A DNA stretch of 51,396 nucleotides from Acidobacteriota bacterium (GTDB taxonomy: Bacteria; Acidobacteriota; Holophagae; Acanthopleuribacterales; Acanthopleuribacteraceae): assembly GCA_030066195.1 (NCBI GenBank), contig JASJCB010000076.1, positions 1-51,396 on the forward strand, read 5' to 3'. The position numbers were made by a program, and so were the translations under genes. The notes below the pieces were generated by a model that was not told where the DNA came from, searched no databases, and saw nothing but the letters and a program-made list of their open reading frames with translations. Below are positions 33,535 through 42,531 of this stretch, piece after piece. The first letter of the stretch is position 1, and every line of letters starts with the position of its first letter.

Positions 33535-34299
33535 ATGACCATCGACGTCATTCACGAGGGCCCGATCTCTCGCGTCGTTTTCAACAACCCACCGTTCAAC
33601 CTGATGAATATCGACATCATGGACGAACTGGTTACCGCCCACCGGGAAGCGGCCGCAAGACCCGAAACCAGGGTCATCCTGACAACCTCTGCCATCGAGG
33701 GCGTCTTCAGCAACGGGCTGGACCCGGCCTACGTGGTCAACACGCCGCACAAGGAGCGGCCCGCCATTTTCCGTGCCGTGGGACGCATGATCTATAACCT
33801 GTTCGCCATGGAAAAGCCGCATATCGCCGTGGTCAACGGACCCGCCATGGCCGGCGGCGCCATCCTTGCTTTGACGGCGGACTTCCGCTACTTCGACGCG
33901 GATCACGGGCGCATGAGTTTCAGCGAACTGAAAGTGGGCCTGCCCCTGCCGGCGGCAGCCATCGCCGCGATAAACTGTTTCTGCCGTCGCGATAAACTGC
34001 GCGAGGTGGTGATGGGCGCTAATATGGACGCCGCCGCGGCTCGTGAAACCGGCCTCTGCGACGGTATGGCATCGGGCGACGATTTCCGGGAACTGGTCGA
34101 AAAAGCCGCGGGCCGCCTCGCTCGGCTCAGTCCGACCGCCCTGGCCGAAACCAAGCGTAACCTGCGCGCCGAAGTTCTGCCCAAGGTGGCCCAACTCAAG
34201 GACCGGGGCGACGAAATGCTGGAATACACGGGCGACGATATGCTGGGCGAAGGCCTGCGCGCCATCATGGAAAAGCGTTTCGCCAACTTCACCCGCTAA
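33535..34299 (+). CDS. Enoyl-CoA hydratase/isomerase family protein
   Basis: 254 aa crotonase fold. The oxyanion-hole region is GPAMAGGAILALTADFRYF, and the second signature is SFSELKVGLPLP. Hydratases need two glutamates. The first (in the GGxE position) is isoleucine here, while the Glu in FSELKVGL is kept, which is the pattern of delta3-delta2-enoyl-CoA isomerases. The true substrate is unknown. I chose the ATG at 33535 because AAAGGA lies 8 nt upstream, whereas the first ATG at 33526 abuts it. It sits between the PdxJ-like gene and maf, so its link to c-di-AMP or wall synthesis is unclear. Confidence 0.85.
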   Translation: MTIDVIHEGPISRVVFNNPPFNLMNIDIMDELVTAHREAAARPETRVILTTSAIEGVFSNGLDPAYVVNTPHKERPAIFRAVGRMIYNLFAMEKPHIAVVNGPAMAGGAILALTADFRYFDADHGRMSFSELKVGLPLPAAAIAAINCFCRRDKLREVVMGANMDAAAARETGLCDGMASGDDFRELVEKAAGRLARLSPTALAETKRNLRAEVLPKVAQLKDRGDEMLEYTGDDMLGEGLRAIMEKRFANFTR

Positions 34300-34311
34300 A
34301 GGAGCTTCGCC

Positions 34312-34902
34312 GTGACCCCAAAGATCCTACTGGCCAGCGGCAGCCCCCGCCGCATCAAACTGCTGACCCAATTCGGCTACCGGGTGATCGAAACCATCCC
34401 CAGCCGGGCCGAGGAAGCCCTGCCGGAATCGCACGAGGTCGATGAGGTGGTGGTGGACAACGCCCGACTGAAGGGTAGGGAAGTGGTCAACCGCCTGAAG
34501 ACGGAGGGACGCTCGTTTGAAAACGACGTGGTCCTGCTGGCCGCCGACACCCTGGTTGCCCTGGATCACAAGGTCTACCCCAAACCCAGCGACATGGCGG
34601 AAGCCGAACAGTTCATGCACGAACTGGGTGGGAAAGCGCACCGCGTCCTGACGGGCGTGTTCCTTCAAAACCTGGGGACGGGCCGACAACACAGCTTCTG
34701 CGGCGTCACCCACGTCACCCTGGTCAAAATGACCGTGGCGGAAATGCATAAGGTCTGGGAGGTGGTCGACCCGCTGGACAAGGCGGGCGCCTACGCCTAC
34801 CAGGACGCCCCCAACATCGTCCAAGAAATGAACGGCAGCGAAACCAACGTCATCGGCCTACCCATGGAACAACTGGCGGAAGAACTACCGAAGGTTCTAT
34901 AA
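34312..34902 (+). CDS. maf: Nucleoside triphosphate pyrophosphatase, Maf family
   Basis: Maf proteins hydrolyse non-canonical or house-cleaning nucleotides (dTTP, UTP, modified m5U/pseudo-U forms). 196 aa. Motifs are the N-terminal ASGSPRR, the catalytic AADTLVAL with Asp, DKAGAYAYQD and GSETNVIGLPM. The start is a GTG with AAGGAG upstream, 12 bp after the previous stop. Final gene of the cdaA operon. In many bacteria maf lies next to cell-shape genes (mre) instead, so this location is less usual. Which nucleotide it prefers cannot be told. Confidence 0.93.
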   Translation: MTPKILLASGSPRRIKLLTQFGYRVIETIPSRAEEALPESHEVDEVVVDNARLKGREVVNRLKTEGRSFENDVVLLAADTLVALDHKVYPKPSDMAEAEQFMHELGGKAHRVLTGVFLQNLGTGRQHSFCGVTHVTLVKMTVAEMHKVWEVVDPLDKAGAYAYQDAPNIVQEMNGSETNVIGLPMEQLAEELPKVL

Positions 34903-35401
34903 AAAGTCTGATCCAAGTAGCGTGAAAAAGCCCCCATGTAAAAAGACCTGAAGCTGGAACAATGACCTAAAAATCTGAATAAAAAGTGCTTACCGGCAAG
35001 GTGGGGGTTTATTCGCGCCGGACGAACAAATATCCAAGAACAGGAAAGACCCGGTACCGAAGGCAAGATCACGAGGTCCTGTCGCCAAGGGATTGCCTTC
35101 GGAAGACTATTGTTCCGTGGTGTGGGTTTGATGTCCTGACTATCCGAGGGCCGTCAGGAAACACCGGCATCAAGATAAAAACAACTTTGGGGTCTTCCCG
35201 GGAGCGCCGGTGTCCCGCCGGCTGCATGCGATGTGACGAAGGAACGAGCGCGAATTCACATGGCTTATCGGATGGTGTTTTTTACACGGTAGAGCGAACC
35301 GCCTAATTTCGCCATGGCGAAATGAACGGCTTGCAGCCGGCGGGACGCCGGCGCTCCCGGGAATATCTCATAGTTCTGTGACCGCGTTTTTTGTTTTAGC
35401 G
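34903..35401. other. Intergenic region with REPIN-like element
   Basis: 499 bp between the convergent ends of maf and the GH3 gene. The left half is AT-rich with no gene. The right half is the repeat element described separately. No good U-tract terminator is visible on either strand. Confidence 0.55.
35195..35363. repeat. REPIN/MITE-like element with 35-bp inverted arms
   Basis: Left arm 35195-35229 starts TTCCCGGGAGCGCCGG and ends CCGCCGGCTGCATGC. Right arm 35329-35363 is its reverse complement with two or three mismatches. Between them is a perfect 18-bp palindrome, ATTTCGCCATGGCGAAAT (35306-35323). The GGAGCGCCGGCGTCCCGCCGGC-type core resembles REP-like repeats found in many large bacterial genomes. 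No transposase is present, so it would be mobilised in trans, if at all. Confidence 0.7.
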
Positions 35402-36895
35402 CTACCTGGCGCGGATTTGGGCGATGCGGCCGTGGCCGTACAGGTCCAGTAGGGTTTCTACCTCTTGAGGGGAGAGCAGGCGGGGAAACTTTCGTTGGCC
35501 GCCTTCCTCTCGGCCCAGTTGTTTCAGGAAGGCGCCCCGGTCCGGGACCGCTACAGCGAACGGCGCCTCGATGCGGCCGTCGCCTCGGTAATCGTCGTAG
35601 TCCTCGTTGCCGGCTCGCAGGTTTCGGTCCAGGGTTTCCAGCCAGTCGTTCGGCGGCGTCTCCGGCGTCATCAGGAACCAGACGTGGCGACGGCCGGGGA
35701 CGTACGGGCCCAGCGAGAAGTCAGGGATGAAGGGATCGCAGGCGGCCATCGCCAGTTCCAGCTCCTTTTCCGTGACCTTTTCATCGAAGGTGCTGGTGGT
35801 TTTATCCCGCGTCACGTAGTCCAGGATCAGCGGGTCGGTTTCGCGAAAAACCACCCGGTCGCCGATGCGGTAGCGCCACAGACCCGCGCAGCTGGAAACC
35901 AGCAGGGCGTAGGCGATCCCCGGTTGCGCCCGATCAGGTTGGATGATGGTTTCGTCCGGGGCTTCCAGCTCATAAAAGACATCGTAGTCTTCCCGGAAGC
36001 GCATGCCCGCCTCGCCCGGCACCGTGAAGGCCGATATGCCGGTTTCCGAGGCCGCGTAGACCTCCTGGAAGATCACTTCGTCTCCCAGCAATGCCCGCAA
36101 CCGGTCCCGGTAGGGCGCGATCGACATACCGCCGTGGATCAACAGGCGCAGCCGGGGCATGACCTCCACGAGCGGTTTGCCCGCTTTTTGTCGGATTGCC
36201 TCCAGTAGGGTGAGTTGCCAGATGGGGATGCCGGAAATCGCGCCGATGGATCGCTCGGCCAGGCACAGGTCCACCAGCTTCTCCAGACGGGCTGACCAGG
36301 GTTCCGTGTCCGAGATATGCCTCGGCGGCAGGGTAATGCTCTCCAGGATTTTGGGCGAGAGGTATTTGGTCAGCGCGCTCATATCGCCGCCCAGAGCGCC
36401 GTGCTCGTTGCGCTGGATTTGGGTGCTGCCGCTCATGTAGAGGGTTTTGGACGCGGGCGGCGCCAGTGACGGCGCCTTGACCAGGGCGTGGGCGAACAGG
36501 TCGATGGCGGCGCGGCGGTTTACGGCGGCCATTTCCCTGGAGTAGGGCACGTATTTGGTGCGCCCGCTGGTGGTTCCCGAGGACAGGCAAAAGGTGTCGA
36601 TGCGACCGGGCCAGGCCTGGTTGTCCAAGGGAATGACGCGCTTCAAGGGACCCAGGTCGTCCAGCCATTCTACCCAATGGTCGTAATCGATCACCGGCAC
36701 GCGGCTGCTGAAGGCGCTGTAGAGGTCGTGTTCCCCGAGGATTTCGGCGAAGCCGTATTGCTTACCGTAGCGGGTGTTCCGCGCACGGGTCAACAGCTTA
36801 CGCAGGACTGCGGAGCGGTCGGCCGCGCCTTGTTTCGCCGTTCTATGTCGGGCCCAAAGACGGGCCGCGTTTTGCCAAAGTCCGCTAAGTATCAT
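35402..36895 (-). CDS. GH3-family acyl-acid amido synthetase-like protein
   Basis: GH3 enzymes belong to the adenylating (ANL) superfamily and in plants join amino acids to auxin or jasmonate; bacterial members are mostly uncharacterised. 497 aa. Motifs in order: the ATP/phosphate loop SSGTTSGRTKYVPYS, RLLIHGGMS, YAASETG, YRIGDRVVF and the hinge region DEKVTEKELELA. These are the three ATP-binding motifs of the GH3 family. The ATG at 36895 overlaps the stop of the alpha/beta hydrolase-like gene, so the two are translated together. Substrate unknown; an amide or ester conjugation reaction is my inference. Confidence 0.88.
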   Translation of the reverse strand: MILSGLWQNAARLWARHRTAKQGAADRSAVLRKLLTRARNTRYGKQYGFAEILGEHDLYSAFSSRVPVIDYDHWVEWLDDLGPLKRVIPLDNQAWPGRIDTFCLSSGTTSGRTKYVPYSREMAAVNRRAAIDLFAHALVKAPSLAPPASKTLYMSGSTQIQRNEHGALGGDMSALTKYLSPKILESITLPPRHISDTEPWSARLEKLVDLCLAERSIGAISGIPIWQLTLLEAIRQKAGKPLVEVMPRLRLLIHGGMSIAPYRDRLRALLGDEVIFQEVYAASETGISAFTVPGEAGMRFREDYDVFYELEAPDETIIQPDRAQPGIAYALLVSSCAGLWRYRIGDRVVFRETDPLILDYVTRDKTTSTFDEKVTEKELELAMAACDPFIPDFSLGPYVPGRRHVWFLMTPETPPNDWLETLDRNLRAGNEDYDDYRGDGRIEAPFAVAVPDRGAFLKQLGREEGGQRKFPRLLSPQEVETLLDLYGHGRIAQIRAR

Positions 36896-38145
36896 CGGGT
36901 GGTCCGGTTCAACCAGTGGTCCAGGTGCTCCGCGAAACGGTCGGCCTGGAAGATGAGGTCGGAGTGGGTTACCTTGCGGGTCTCGCTTTTACTACGGACG
37001 ATTTCCACCGTACCGTTGGGGAAGATTTGGTGCAACTTGTTGATATCGGAAAGCAGGTTATAGGAGGGTGAATCGGGCACCAGTACATCCATCTCGCCCT
37101 CGGCCAGCAGCACCAGGGTGGGGATGGCGGAAAGGAATTCCGGCTGTAACGGGGATTCGCGCTTCAACTCCAGGAAACGCTGGAAGTAGCCGTCGTCTTC
37201 CTCGATTTCCTTCTTGAAGACCTGCAACACATCGTCCTCGATGGAGAAGATGGGGATCAGGTCTTTCGATTCGAACTTCATCAGGTCCCGGCCGGAGGTG
37301 AACATTTTAGACAGGATGCTTTTGGCCTTTTGCATGGCCTTGCGGATGGCCTCGGGATCGTTTTCATCGGCATTGATGAGGTGCGAGACCGCGCGGCCCA
37401 CCAGGGTCTTCTGGCGTTCCAGGGCGGGATCGACCACGTCTTCATGGGTGAGCACCGGCGAGATGATGACCAGCCCCTTGATGCGCAGGTTGTCCTCCAG
37501 GCCGTGTTCCCGCAACCAGCGCAGGAAACCGATCATGATATGACAGCCGAAGCTGGTGGCTACCAGAAAGGGCGCGCGCCGTTTACCCGCGTTGGAAAGT
37601 TGGCGGTTATTGATTTCCAAAACGGCGTCGTAGAGTTGGCAGTAGATGGTTTCCTTGTGGAAGAAGCGAGTCTGGTAGTTGAAATAGTAGACCGAGCCGA
37701 ACTTCAGGAAACATTTGCGCAGTAGGAAAAAGGCCTCGTTGCCGTCAGGCAGGAACCCGGGCAGCAGGATGGACGGGTGCGACTTCAGGCGGAAATTCTT
37801 TTCCTTGTAAACCGCTCCCATGGTTTGTTCGAAATTGAAGCTCCTGCCCAGCAGTTCGGCGCGAACCCGGTGCGAGGGCGACTTCTTGGAGATCTTGGGG
37901 CGGTGGGGTTTGATGCGCCGTTCGATATAGCGCTTGGCGACCTTGGCCAGCACGATGTTTTCGCCGATCTGGGCAATGGTCTTCTGGTCCAGTTCGCCGC
38001 GTCGGCGAACGATGCGGGCTATTTTCTCGTCAACCTGACGCGCCAACAGATCGGTGTCCATAAAACGACCTAATTTCAATGCCTTATAGATCCATCGAAC
38101 ACGACCGCTCTTACGGTGGCAAATCTGAAAATAGTTCTCGTCCAT
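36892..38145 (-). CDS. Alpha/beta hydrolase-like protein with basic N-terminal extension
   Basis: 417 aa. The first 120 residues are basic and helical. The rest resembles an alpha/beta hydrolase: HPSILLPGFLPDGNEAFF for the first strand and oxyanion loop, ATSFGCHIM for the nucleophile elbow (Ser kept, the first Gly replaced by Ala), EGEMDVLVPDSP for the acid and VTHSDLIF for the His. I therefore think it is active, probably on an acyl ester or amide, but no family name is clear. It lies 17 bp after the DHH gene and overlaps GH3 by 4 bp. Confidence 0.72.
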   Translation of the reverse strand: MDENYFQICHRKSGRVRWIYKALKLGRFMDTDLLARQVDEKIARIVRRRGELDQKTIAQIGENIVLAKVAKRYIERRIKPHRPKISKKSPSHRVRAELLGRSFNFEQTMGAVYKEKNFRLKSHPSILLPGFLPDGNEAFFLLRKCFLKFGSVYYFNYQTRFFHKETIYCQLYDAVLEINNRQLSNAGKRRAPFLVATSFGCHIMIGFLRWLREHGLEDNLRIKGLVIISPVLTHEDVVDPALERQKTLVGRAVSHLINADENDPEAIRKAMQKAKSILSKMFTSGRDLMKFESKDLIPIFSIEDDVLQVFKKEIEEDDGYFQRFLELKRESPLQPEFLSAIPTLVLLAEGEMDVLVPDSPSYNLLSDINKLHQIFPNGTVEIVRSKSETRKVTHSDLIFQADRFAEHLDHWLNRTTR

Positions 38146-38162
38146 GTGGTGACGGCCTTTGG

Positions 38163-39254
38163 TTACTGCCCCGATATTTTATCGAATATTTCGCCGGTCA
38201 ACTTGGTCTTCAGCGCCTCCCAAACCATCTGGCGGACACCCGGGTCGGCATTGGTGGGCGCGATAATGCCCAGGGGCACGCGCGCACCGCCCGCGCCCAT
38301 TTTGGCGCCGGAGTAAGTTTCCCCGAAAATCTTGTGGCAAATGGCATTCAGGCTGATGGACTTGTTGGTGGTGCGTAGGCTGGCAACCAGATGGTCGTCA
38401 ATGATGCCGAAGACGACCACGGTTTCGATGCCCTCCATGCGCAGGAACTTGTCGGCGATGTAAGGCAAACTGTCACGGCGCTCTGCTTTCAGGTACTCCA
38501 GGCCCGTTACCAACACCGAACCGGAAATATTTTTGTTCTTGTTGGCGATCTCTTCCAGTTCGAAGAAGTAGCGGGGGATGGGATAGTCGCGCACGTTGGT
38601 AAGGATATTGATATCGACCCGGTTCAACAGATACATGAAACAATCGGCATCCAATTGGCGGGTATTTTCGGATACCAGGTTTCCGGTGTCGTTTTCAATG
38701 GCGAACAGCAGGCTGGTAGCCACGTTGGCGTCTTCTTCAACGTCCGGGTTCAAGACCAGGCCGGCCTTGATAATGTAGTCGCAGATGATGGTCGCGGTGG
38801 CGCCGATCACGCGGATATCTTTCAGGATGTAATCCCCTTCCGGGTTGTCCTCGTGGTGGTCGATGATGATATCCGGTTGGATATGAACGCTTTGAAGATT
38901 CTTCTTGCCCGCGCTGGCAACATCCACGAAGATCTTGAGGTCGTATTCCTCGTAATCCGCATCCTTGCTGACCCGCTTCATTTGAATATTGAGCAGGTTC
39001 ACCAGGGTACGGTTCTGCGGGTGCGACACCTCGCCGCCGAAGAAGATGGTCGTGGCTACATTGGAGTTGACCTTTTTGATCAACCAGCAGAGGCCGTTGG
39101 CCGAGCCGATCGCGTCAGGATCGGGATTATCTTGTAGGAAGATTGCCACTTTGGCCCCGCGATTCAATCCCTCGATGGTTTCAACAAGGACTTCGTGCGG
39201 TTCGTTCTTCGTCGATATTTCCCGATTTTTCACCAGAGGTTCTATGTTACCCAT
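38163..39254 (-). CDS. DHH/DHHA1-family phosphoesterase (NrnA-like)
   Basis: 363 aa. NrnA and GdpP-type proteins of this family degrade nanoRNAs, pAp or linear and cyclic dinucleotides. Metal-binding motifs are DNPDPDAIGSA, the DHH motif IIDHHEDN, and the C-terminal DHHA1 loop GAGGARVPLG. There are no membrane, PAS or GGDEF segments, so it is the soluble NrnA form. It could remove the pApA formed from c-di-AMP, and the synthase cdaA is encoded 9 kb away, but that is inference. First gene of the three-gene set with the hydrolase and GH3 genes, 69 bp after murJ. Confidence 0.88.
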   Translation of the reverse strand: MGNIEPLVKNREISTKNEPHEVLVETIEGLNRGAKVAIFLQDNPDPDAIGSANGLCWLIKKVNSNVATTIFFGGEVSHPQNRTLVNLLNIQMKRVSKDADYEEYDLKIFVDVASAGKKNLQSVHIQPDIIIDHHEDNPEGDYILKDIRVIGATATIICDYIIKAGLVLNPDVEEDANVATSLLFAIENDTGNLVSENTRQLDADCFMYLLNRVDINILTNVRDYPIPRYFFELEEIANKNKNISGSVLVTGLEYLKAERRDSLPYIADKFLRMEGIETVVVFGIIDDHLVASLRTTNKSISLNAICHKIFGETYSGAKMGAGGARVPLGIIAPTNADPGVRQMVWEALKTKLTGEIFDKISGQ

Positions 39255-39286
39255 TCGACTCCTCGAACAACCCGGATAGGTTGGCT

Positions 39287-39317
39287 ATTTTATCACAATG
39301 CATGAAGCTGCGCTCAA
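39287..39317 (-). promoter_or_regulatory. Candidate promoter for the DHH gene
   Basis: On the minus strand: TTGAGC (39317-39312), 19 nt, TAAAAT (39292-39287), 33 nt before the ATG. The spacing is long, so support is modest. Confidence 0.3.
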
Positions 39318-39323
39318 TCATAA

Positions 39324-40880
39324 TTACCGTCTCACCAGAAGACGGCGGAGTGCGTCGACCCGGAGTATCCAGACAAGCATAGCATAAACCGCGACCGAGG
39401 CAATGATCCGCAAGAATAATTCCACGGGTCCCATTACCGAGCCATGGAAAGGATACCAGACGGGTACGAAACCAAGAGTGGCCAGACCGATTCGCAGCAG
39501 TTCGCCGTTCAGCTTCTTCGGCCAGGAGAGACCGAAGCGCCTGCTGATGACCACACGCGAGATCCAGTATAAGGTCCAGGAGGAAACCAACGTGGCCAGG
39601 GGGACGCCGGCATGCTCCATACCCGCGGAAAACAGGCGCGGAAAGAAGAAACAGCCGACGATATTGACCACGGCGGCAACGGCGGCAATGGCGACTGCGA
39701 TGCGCACCTTCTTGAAGGCGTAGTAGGTTTGGCCCAACAGCCGGTACCAGGCCACGGGCACCAGCATCATGGCGTGGAAGATCAGGGCGTCGTAAGTCAT
39801 TACCACGCCGATGTCGTTGAACTCGCCGCGCTTGAACAATAGGTCGATCACGGAAGGACCGGCCAGGATGAGTCCGGCCGCGGCAGGGATGGAAACCAGG
39901 CTGATCACGGCCAGGGAGTTCCACAAACTCTCGTTCATAGCCTTCGTATCGCCGCGTGATCGCTGCCTGGCCAGGACGGGGAGTACGGAAGTGCTGACCG
40001 CGGTGGCAAATACACCCAGCACCAACTCGATCAGGCGGCTGGACATATTGATGGAGATCGCGGCGCCGGCGGCCAGGTTGGCGGCAATGATGGTGCCCAC
40101 CATGACGTTCACCTGTACGATGCCGGCGCTGAACACGGTGGGAAACCAAAGGCGGGCCGCCTCGGCGGTGCGCGGTCCCCAGAACTTCAGCTTGGGCAGG
40201 ATGCGGAAGCCGAGCCGGTAGAGATGCACCCATTGAACGGCGAATTGCAGGAAACCGCCCGTCAGGACGCCGCAGCACAAACCCCAAATGGGACTGTCGA
40301 ACTGGTTTCGCAGCAAGTAACCGCAGGTGATCACGGACATATTTAATAGAATGGGGGTCGCCGCGGACAGGGCAAAGCGGTTATGGACGTTCAACACGCC
40401 CTGGCAGATAGCGGCCAGGGAGACAAAGACCAGGTACGGAAACATGATCTGGGTGGGGAGCACCATCAGATCGAAGCGGGCGGCGCCCGGCATGTCTGCC
40501 GCGGGTTTCAGGATCTTGAACAGGAAGGGGATGATCGTCGGCAGCAGTAGGATCATGATAGTGACCAGGATGGTGGAGACCACCAGGATCAGCGAGAACA
40601 CGGCCCGCATGAACTCCCGCGAGGCACGCTCCTGTTCGGCCTCAGTCAGTTCACTCAAAATGGGCACGAAGGCGGAGGACATGGCCCCTTCCGCGATCAG
40701 GCGGCGGAAGAGGTTGGGGATCATAAAGGAAATGCTCCAGACGTCGCCCCGTGAGGTGGGCCCCAGCAGGTAGGTAATGAGCATATCTCGCAACAGGCCG
40801 AAAACCCGAGAAAACGAGGTCATGACCGCCATGATCTTGCTATTGGTCAAGATTTGTTTCTGTTCGGACATCCACACCAT
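39324..40880 (-). CDS. murJ: Lipid II flippase MurJ (MviN)
   Basis: Polytopic MATE-like protein that flips the peptidoglycan precursor lipid II across the inner membrane. 518 aa with 14 or so hydrophobic helices. Conserved spots: SRVFGLLRDMLITYLLG at the N-terminus, IPNLFRRLIAEGAMSSAFVP, RFALSAATPILLNMSVI and LLFKRGEFN in the middle. The start could be the ATG at 40880 or the one at 40871; neither has a strong ribosome-binding site. It fits the wall-synthesis theme of glmM in this window, though it is on the other strand. Confidence 0.94.
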   Translation of the reverse strand: MVWMSEQKQILTNSKIMAVMTSFSRVFGLLRDMLITYLLGPTSRGDVWSISFMIPNLFRRLIAEGAMSSAFVPILSELTEAEQERASREFMRAVFSLILVVSTILVTIMILLLPTIIPFLFKILKPAADMPGAARFDLMVLPTQIMFPYLVFVSLAAICQGVLNVHNRFALSAATPILLNMSVITCGYLLRNQFDSPIWGLCCGVLTGGFLQFAVQWVHLYRLGFRILPKLKFWGPRTAEAARLWFPTVFSAGIVQVNVMVGTIIAANLAAGAAISINMSSRLIELVLGVFATAVSTSVLPVLARQRSRGDTKAMNESLWNSLAVISLVSIPAAAGLILAGPSVIDLLFKRGEFNDIGVVMTYDALIFHAMMLVPVAWYRLLGQTYYAFKKVRIAVAIAAVAAVVNIVGCFFFPRLFSAGMEHAGVPLATLVSSWTLYWISRVVISRRFGLSWPKKLNGELLRIGLATLGFVPVWYPFHGSVMGPVELFLRIIASVAVYAMLVWILRVDALRRLLVRR

Positions 40881-41134
40881 GCCGTTGCCGTGATCGCCCG
40901 CAATAAAGTCGGGCTGTGAGACCTTAGGCCGAATCGGCTGCCGAAGGCAAGCATTCTTTTTAGACGCGGGCTCTGTTCATTAGCCGAATCTTTCGGTCAA
41001 CATGGAGAATCCATGCCTCCTAAGGCGCCCTGTAGAAATCTTTTTCCGCATGTGCTTGGGAATGTTATAAAATGAGTCGGCTCTTGTGCCTCGACGCCGC
41101 ATCGAGGACAAACAACTCCCGGAGGTTGATCGTT

Positions 41135-41653
41135 ATGGAACAGGAACGCCCCCTTAAGGAACGGATCTGGGAATTTACCAAGGATCTCAGCGTCAAGGTA
41201 TCGCGCAGTGCTGAGAAGCATTGGAAAATCAACACACTGCGGGTAGAAATTGCCTCCATCAAGCATCGGATCAACGTCAAGTACAAGGAACTGGGTCGTT
41301 ACGTCTTCGACGCCTACAAGGAAGAAACCCTCGAGGGCGACGATTACCGTACAGGTCGCGACGAGATCATCGGCGAGTTGATCAACCTGGAAGCCGAGAT
41401 CGAGCAGCGTGAAAAGCGCATCGAGGAACTGGAGCAGCAGGTAGACGAACCGCCCCCGTCACCCTCGGCTGAAGATGTGCCGCCGCCTCCGCCGCCTCCC
41501 GCGCCCCAAGAAAGCGCCGTAGAAGAAGAGGAAGAGGAGAAAGCGGCTCCCGAAAAACCCGCCGAGGAAGAGTCCGCTAAAGCCGAAGCCGATTCGGACG
41601 AAACAAAAGACAAGGGCGCCGCCGAAAGCGACAGCGCCGAATCCAAAGCATAA
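41135..41653 (+). CDS. Coiled-coil protein with Pro/Glu-rich acidic tail
   Basis: 172 aa. Residues 1-100 form a charged alpha-helical, coiled-coil region (INTLRVEIASIKHRINVKYK, EIEQREKRIEELEQQV). The C-terminal 70 residues are low-complexity, with a poly-proline run then Glu/Ala/Lys repeats, which suggests a disordered linker or docking tail. There is no signal peptide or membrane helix. The ATG at 41135 has a perfect GGAGG 9 nt upstream, so I reject the longer frame from 41072. It lies 8 bp before the PilZ gene. Function unknown. Confidence 0.75.
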   Translation: MEQERPLKERIWEFTKDLSVKVSRSAEKHWKINTLRVEIASIKHRINVKYKELGRYVFDAYKEETLEGDDYRTGRDEIIGELINLEAEIEQREKRIEELEQQVDEPPPSPSAEDVPPPPPPPAPQESAVEEEEEEKAAPEKPAEEESAKAEADSDETKDKGAAESDSAESKA

Positions 41654-41661
41654 GGCCTGAT

Positions 41662-42012
41662 ATGCGAGAAGCCCGGCAGTTTAAAAGGTTCCCCTATCTT
41701 GGCACCGGAGAACTCCGGGTGGACGGCAAGGACTACGAATTAAGTACGGTCAACCTCAGCAAGGGCGGCGCCTGCCTGTGCGTGGGCGCGGACGCCTGGG
41801 CGGCCGTGGGCGAAGATCACGGCGTGACCGGTCATTTCAATATCGAAGACAAGCCGGTATCCTTCCACGGGCGCATTTGCTGGAGTTCCGAGGGCGAGGA
41901 ACAGGTTCATTTCGGCGTGGCCTTCGAGCAGTGCGACTTTGAAATCCTGCGTGGTTTCCTGGAACGCAACAGCGTGGTCGAGGAACACCGCATCGACAGC
42001 TTCAATTTGTAG
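41662..42012 (+). CDS. PilZ-domain protein (c-di-GMP binding)
   Basis: 116 aa single-domain PilZ protein. The c-di-GMP ligands are seen as RQFKR (the RxxxR motif, residues about 5-9) and NLSKGG (the D/NxSxxG motif near 32). The rest is the PilZ beta-barrel (GRICWSSEGEEQVHFGVAF). The first residue of the second motif is Asn instead of Asp, a variant that often still binds. It is co-directional with the coiled-coil gene, which may be its effector partner. The next gene starts directly after its stop. Confidence 0.88.
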   Translation: MREARQFKRFPYLGTGELRVDGKDYELSTVNLSKGGACLCVGADAWAAVGEDHGVTGHFNIEDKPVSFHGRICWSSEGEEQVHFGVAFEQCDFEILRGFLERNSVVEEHRIDSFNL

Positions 42013-42504
42013 ATGTCATCCCGGGTTTCGGTATTACTGCACCAGGTAGAGGGTCCGATGAACCTGGGTGCGGTCTGTCGCGCCATGGCGAACACCGGCT
42101 TTACCGACCTTTGCTTCACGGGACGCTTGACCGGTATGGAGAGCGCGGCGAGCCGTTTCGCGGTGCACGCCGGTTACATTCTCCAGGCGGCGCGGAAGAA
42201 ACAGGATCTGGCCGACCTGCTGGCGGACAGCGACGTGGTCTTCGGTTTTACGCCCAGAAACCCCTGGGAAGACGGCAAGAATCTGGACCTGGACGGCTTC
42301 CATAAAAAGGTTGCCGAGGCGGAGAGCCGGGGGCAAAGCATCGGTCTGCTATTCGGCAACGAAAAGGTCGGTTTGCACAACGAACACCTGGTTTTGTGCA
42401 ATTGGCGCGTCGCCCTGCCCACGGCCAAGACGTATATATCCATGAACCTGGCTCAGGCGGTGCTGGTGGTCCTATGGGAAATGCACCGTCGCCGCGCCGG
42501 ATAG
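42013..42504 (+). CDS. SpoU/TrmH-family RNA 2'-O-methyltransferase (TrmJ-like)
   Basis: 163 aa SPOUT trefoil-knot methylase with no extra N-terminal domain. Motif 1, MNLGAVCRAMANTGF, carries the catalytic Arg; motif 2 is LLFGNEKVGL; motif 3 is YISMNLAQAVLVVLWE. The motif 3 form is like TrmJ/LasT, but the protein is shorter than TrmJ (about 240 aa). It should methylate a ribose in tRNA or rRNA; the site is unknown. The start ATG follows the PilZ stop without a gap, so translation may be coupled. Confidence 0.88.
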   Translation: MSSRVSVLLHQVEGPMNLGAVCRAMANTGFTDLCFTGRLTGMESAASRFAVHAGYILQAARKKQDLADLLADSDVVFGFTPRNPWEDGKNLDLDGFHKKVAEAESRGQSIGLLFGNEKVGLHNEHLVLCNWRVALPTAKTYISMNLAQAVLVVLWEMHRRRAG

Positions 42505-42531
42505 GCTGGAATCATGTCATTGGAGACGATC

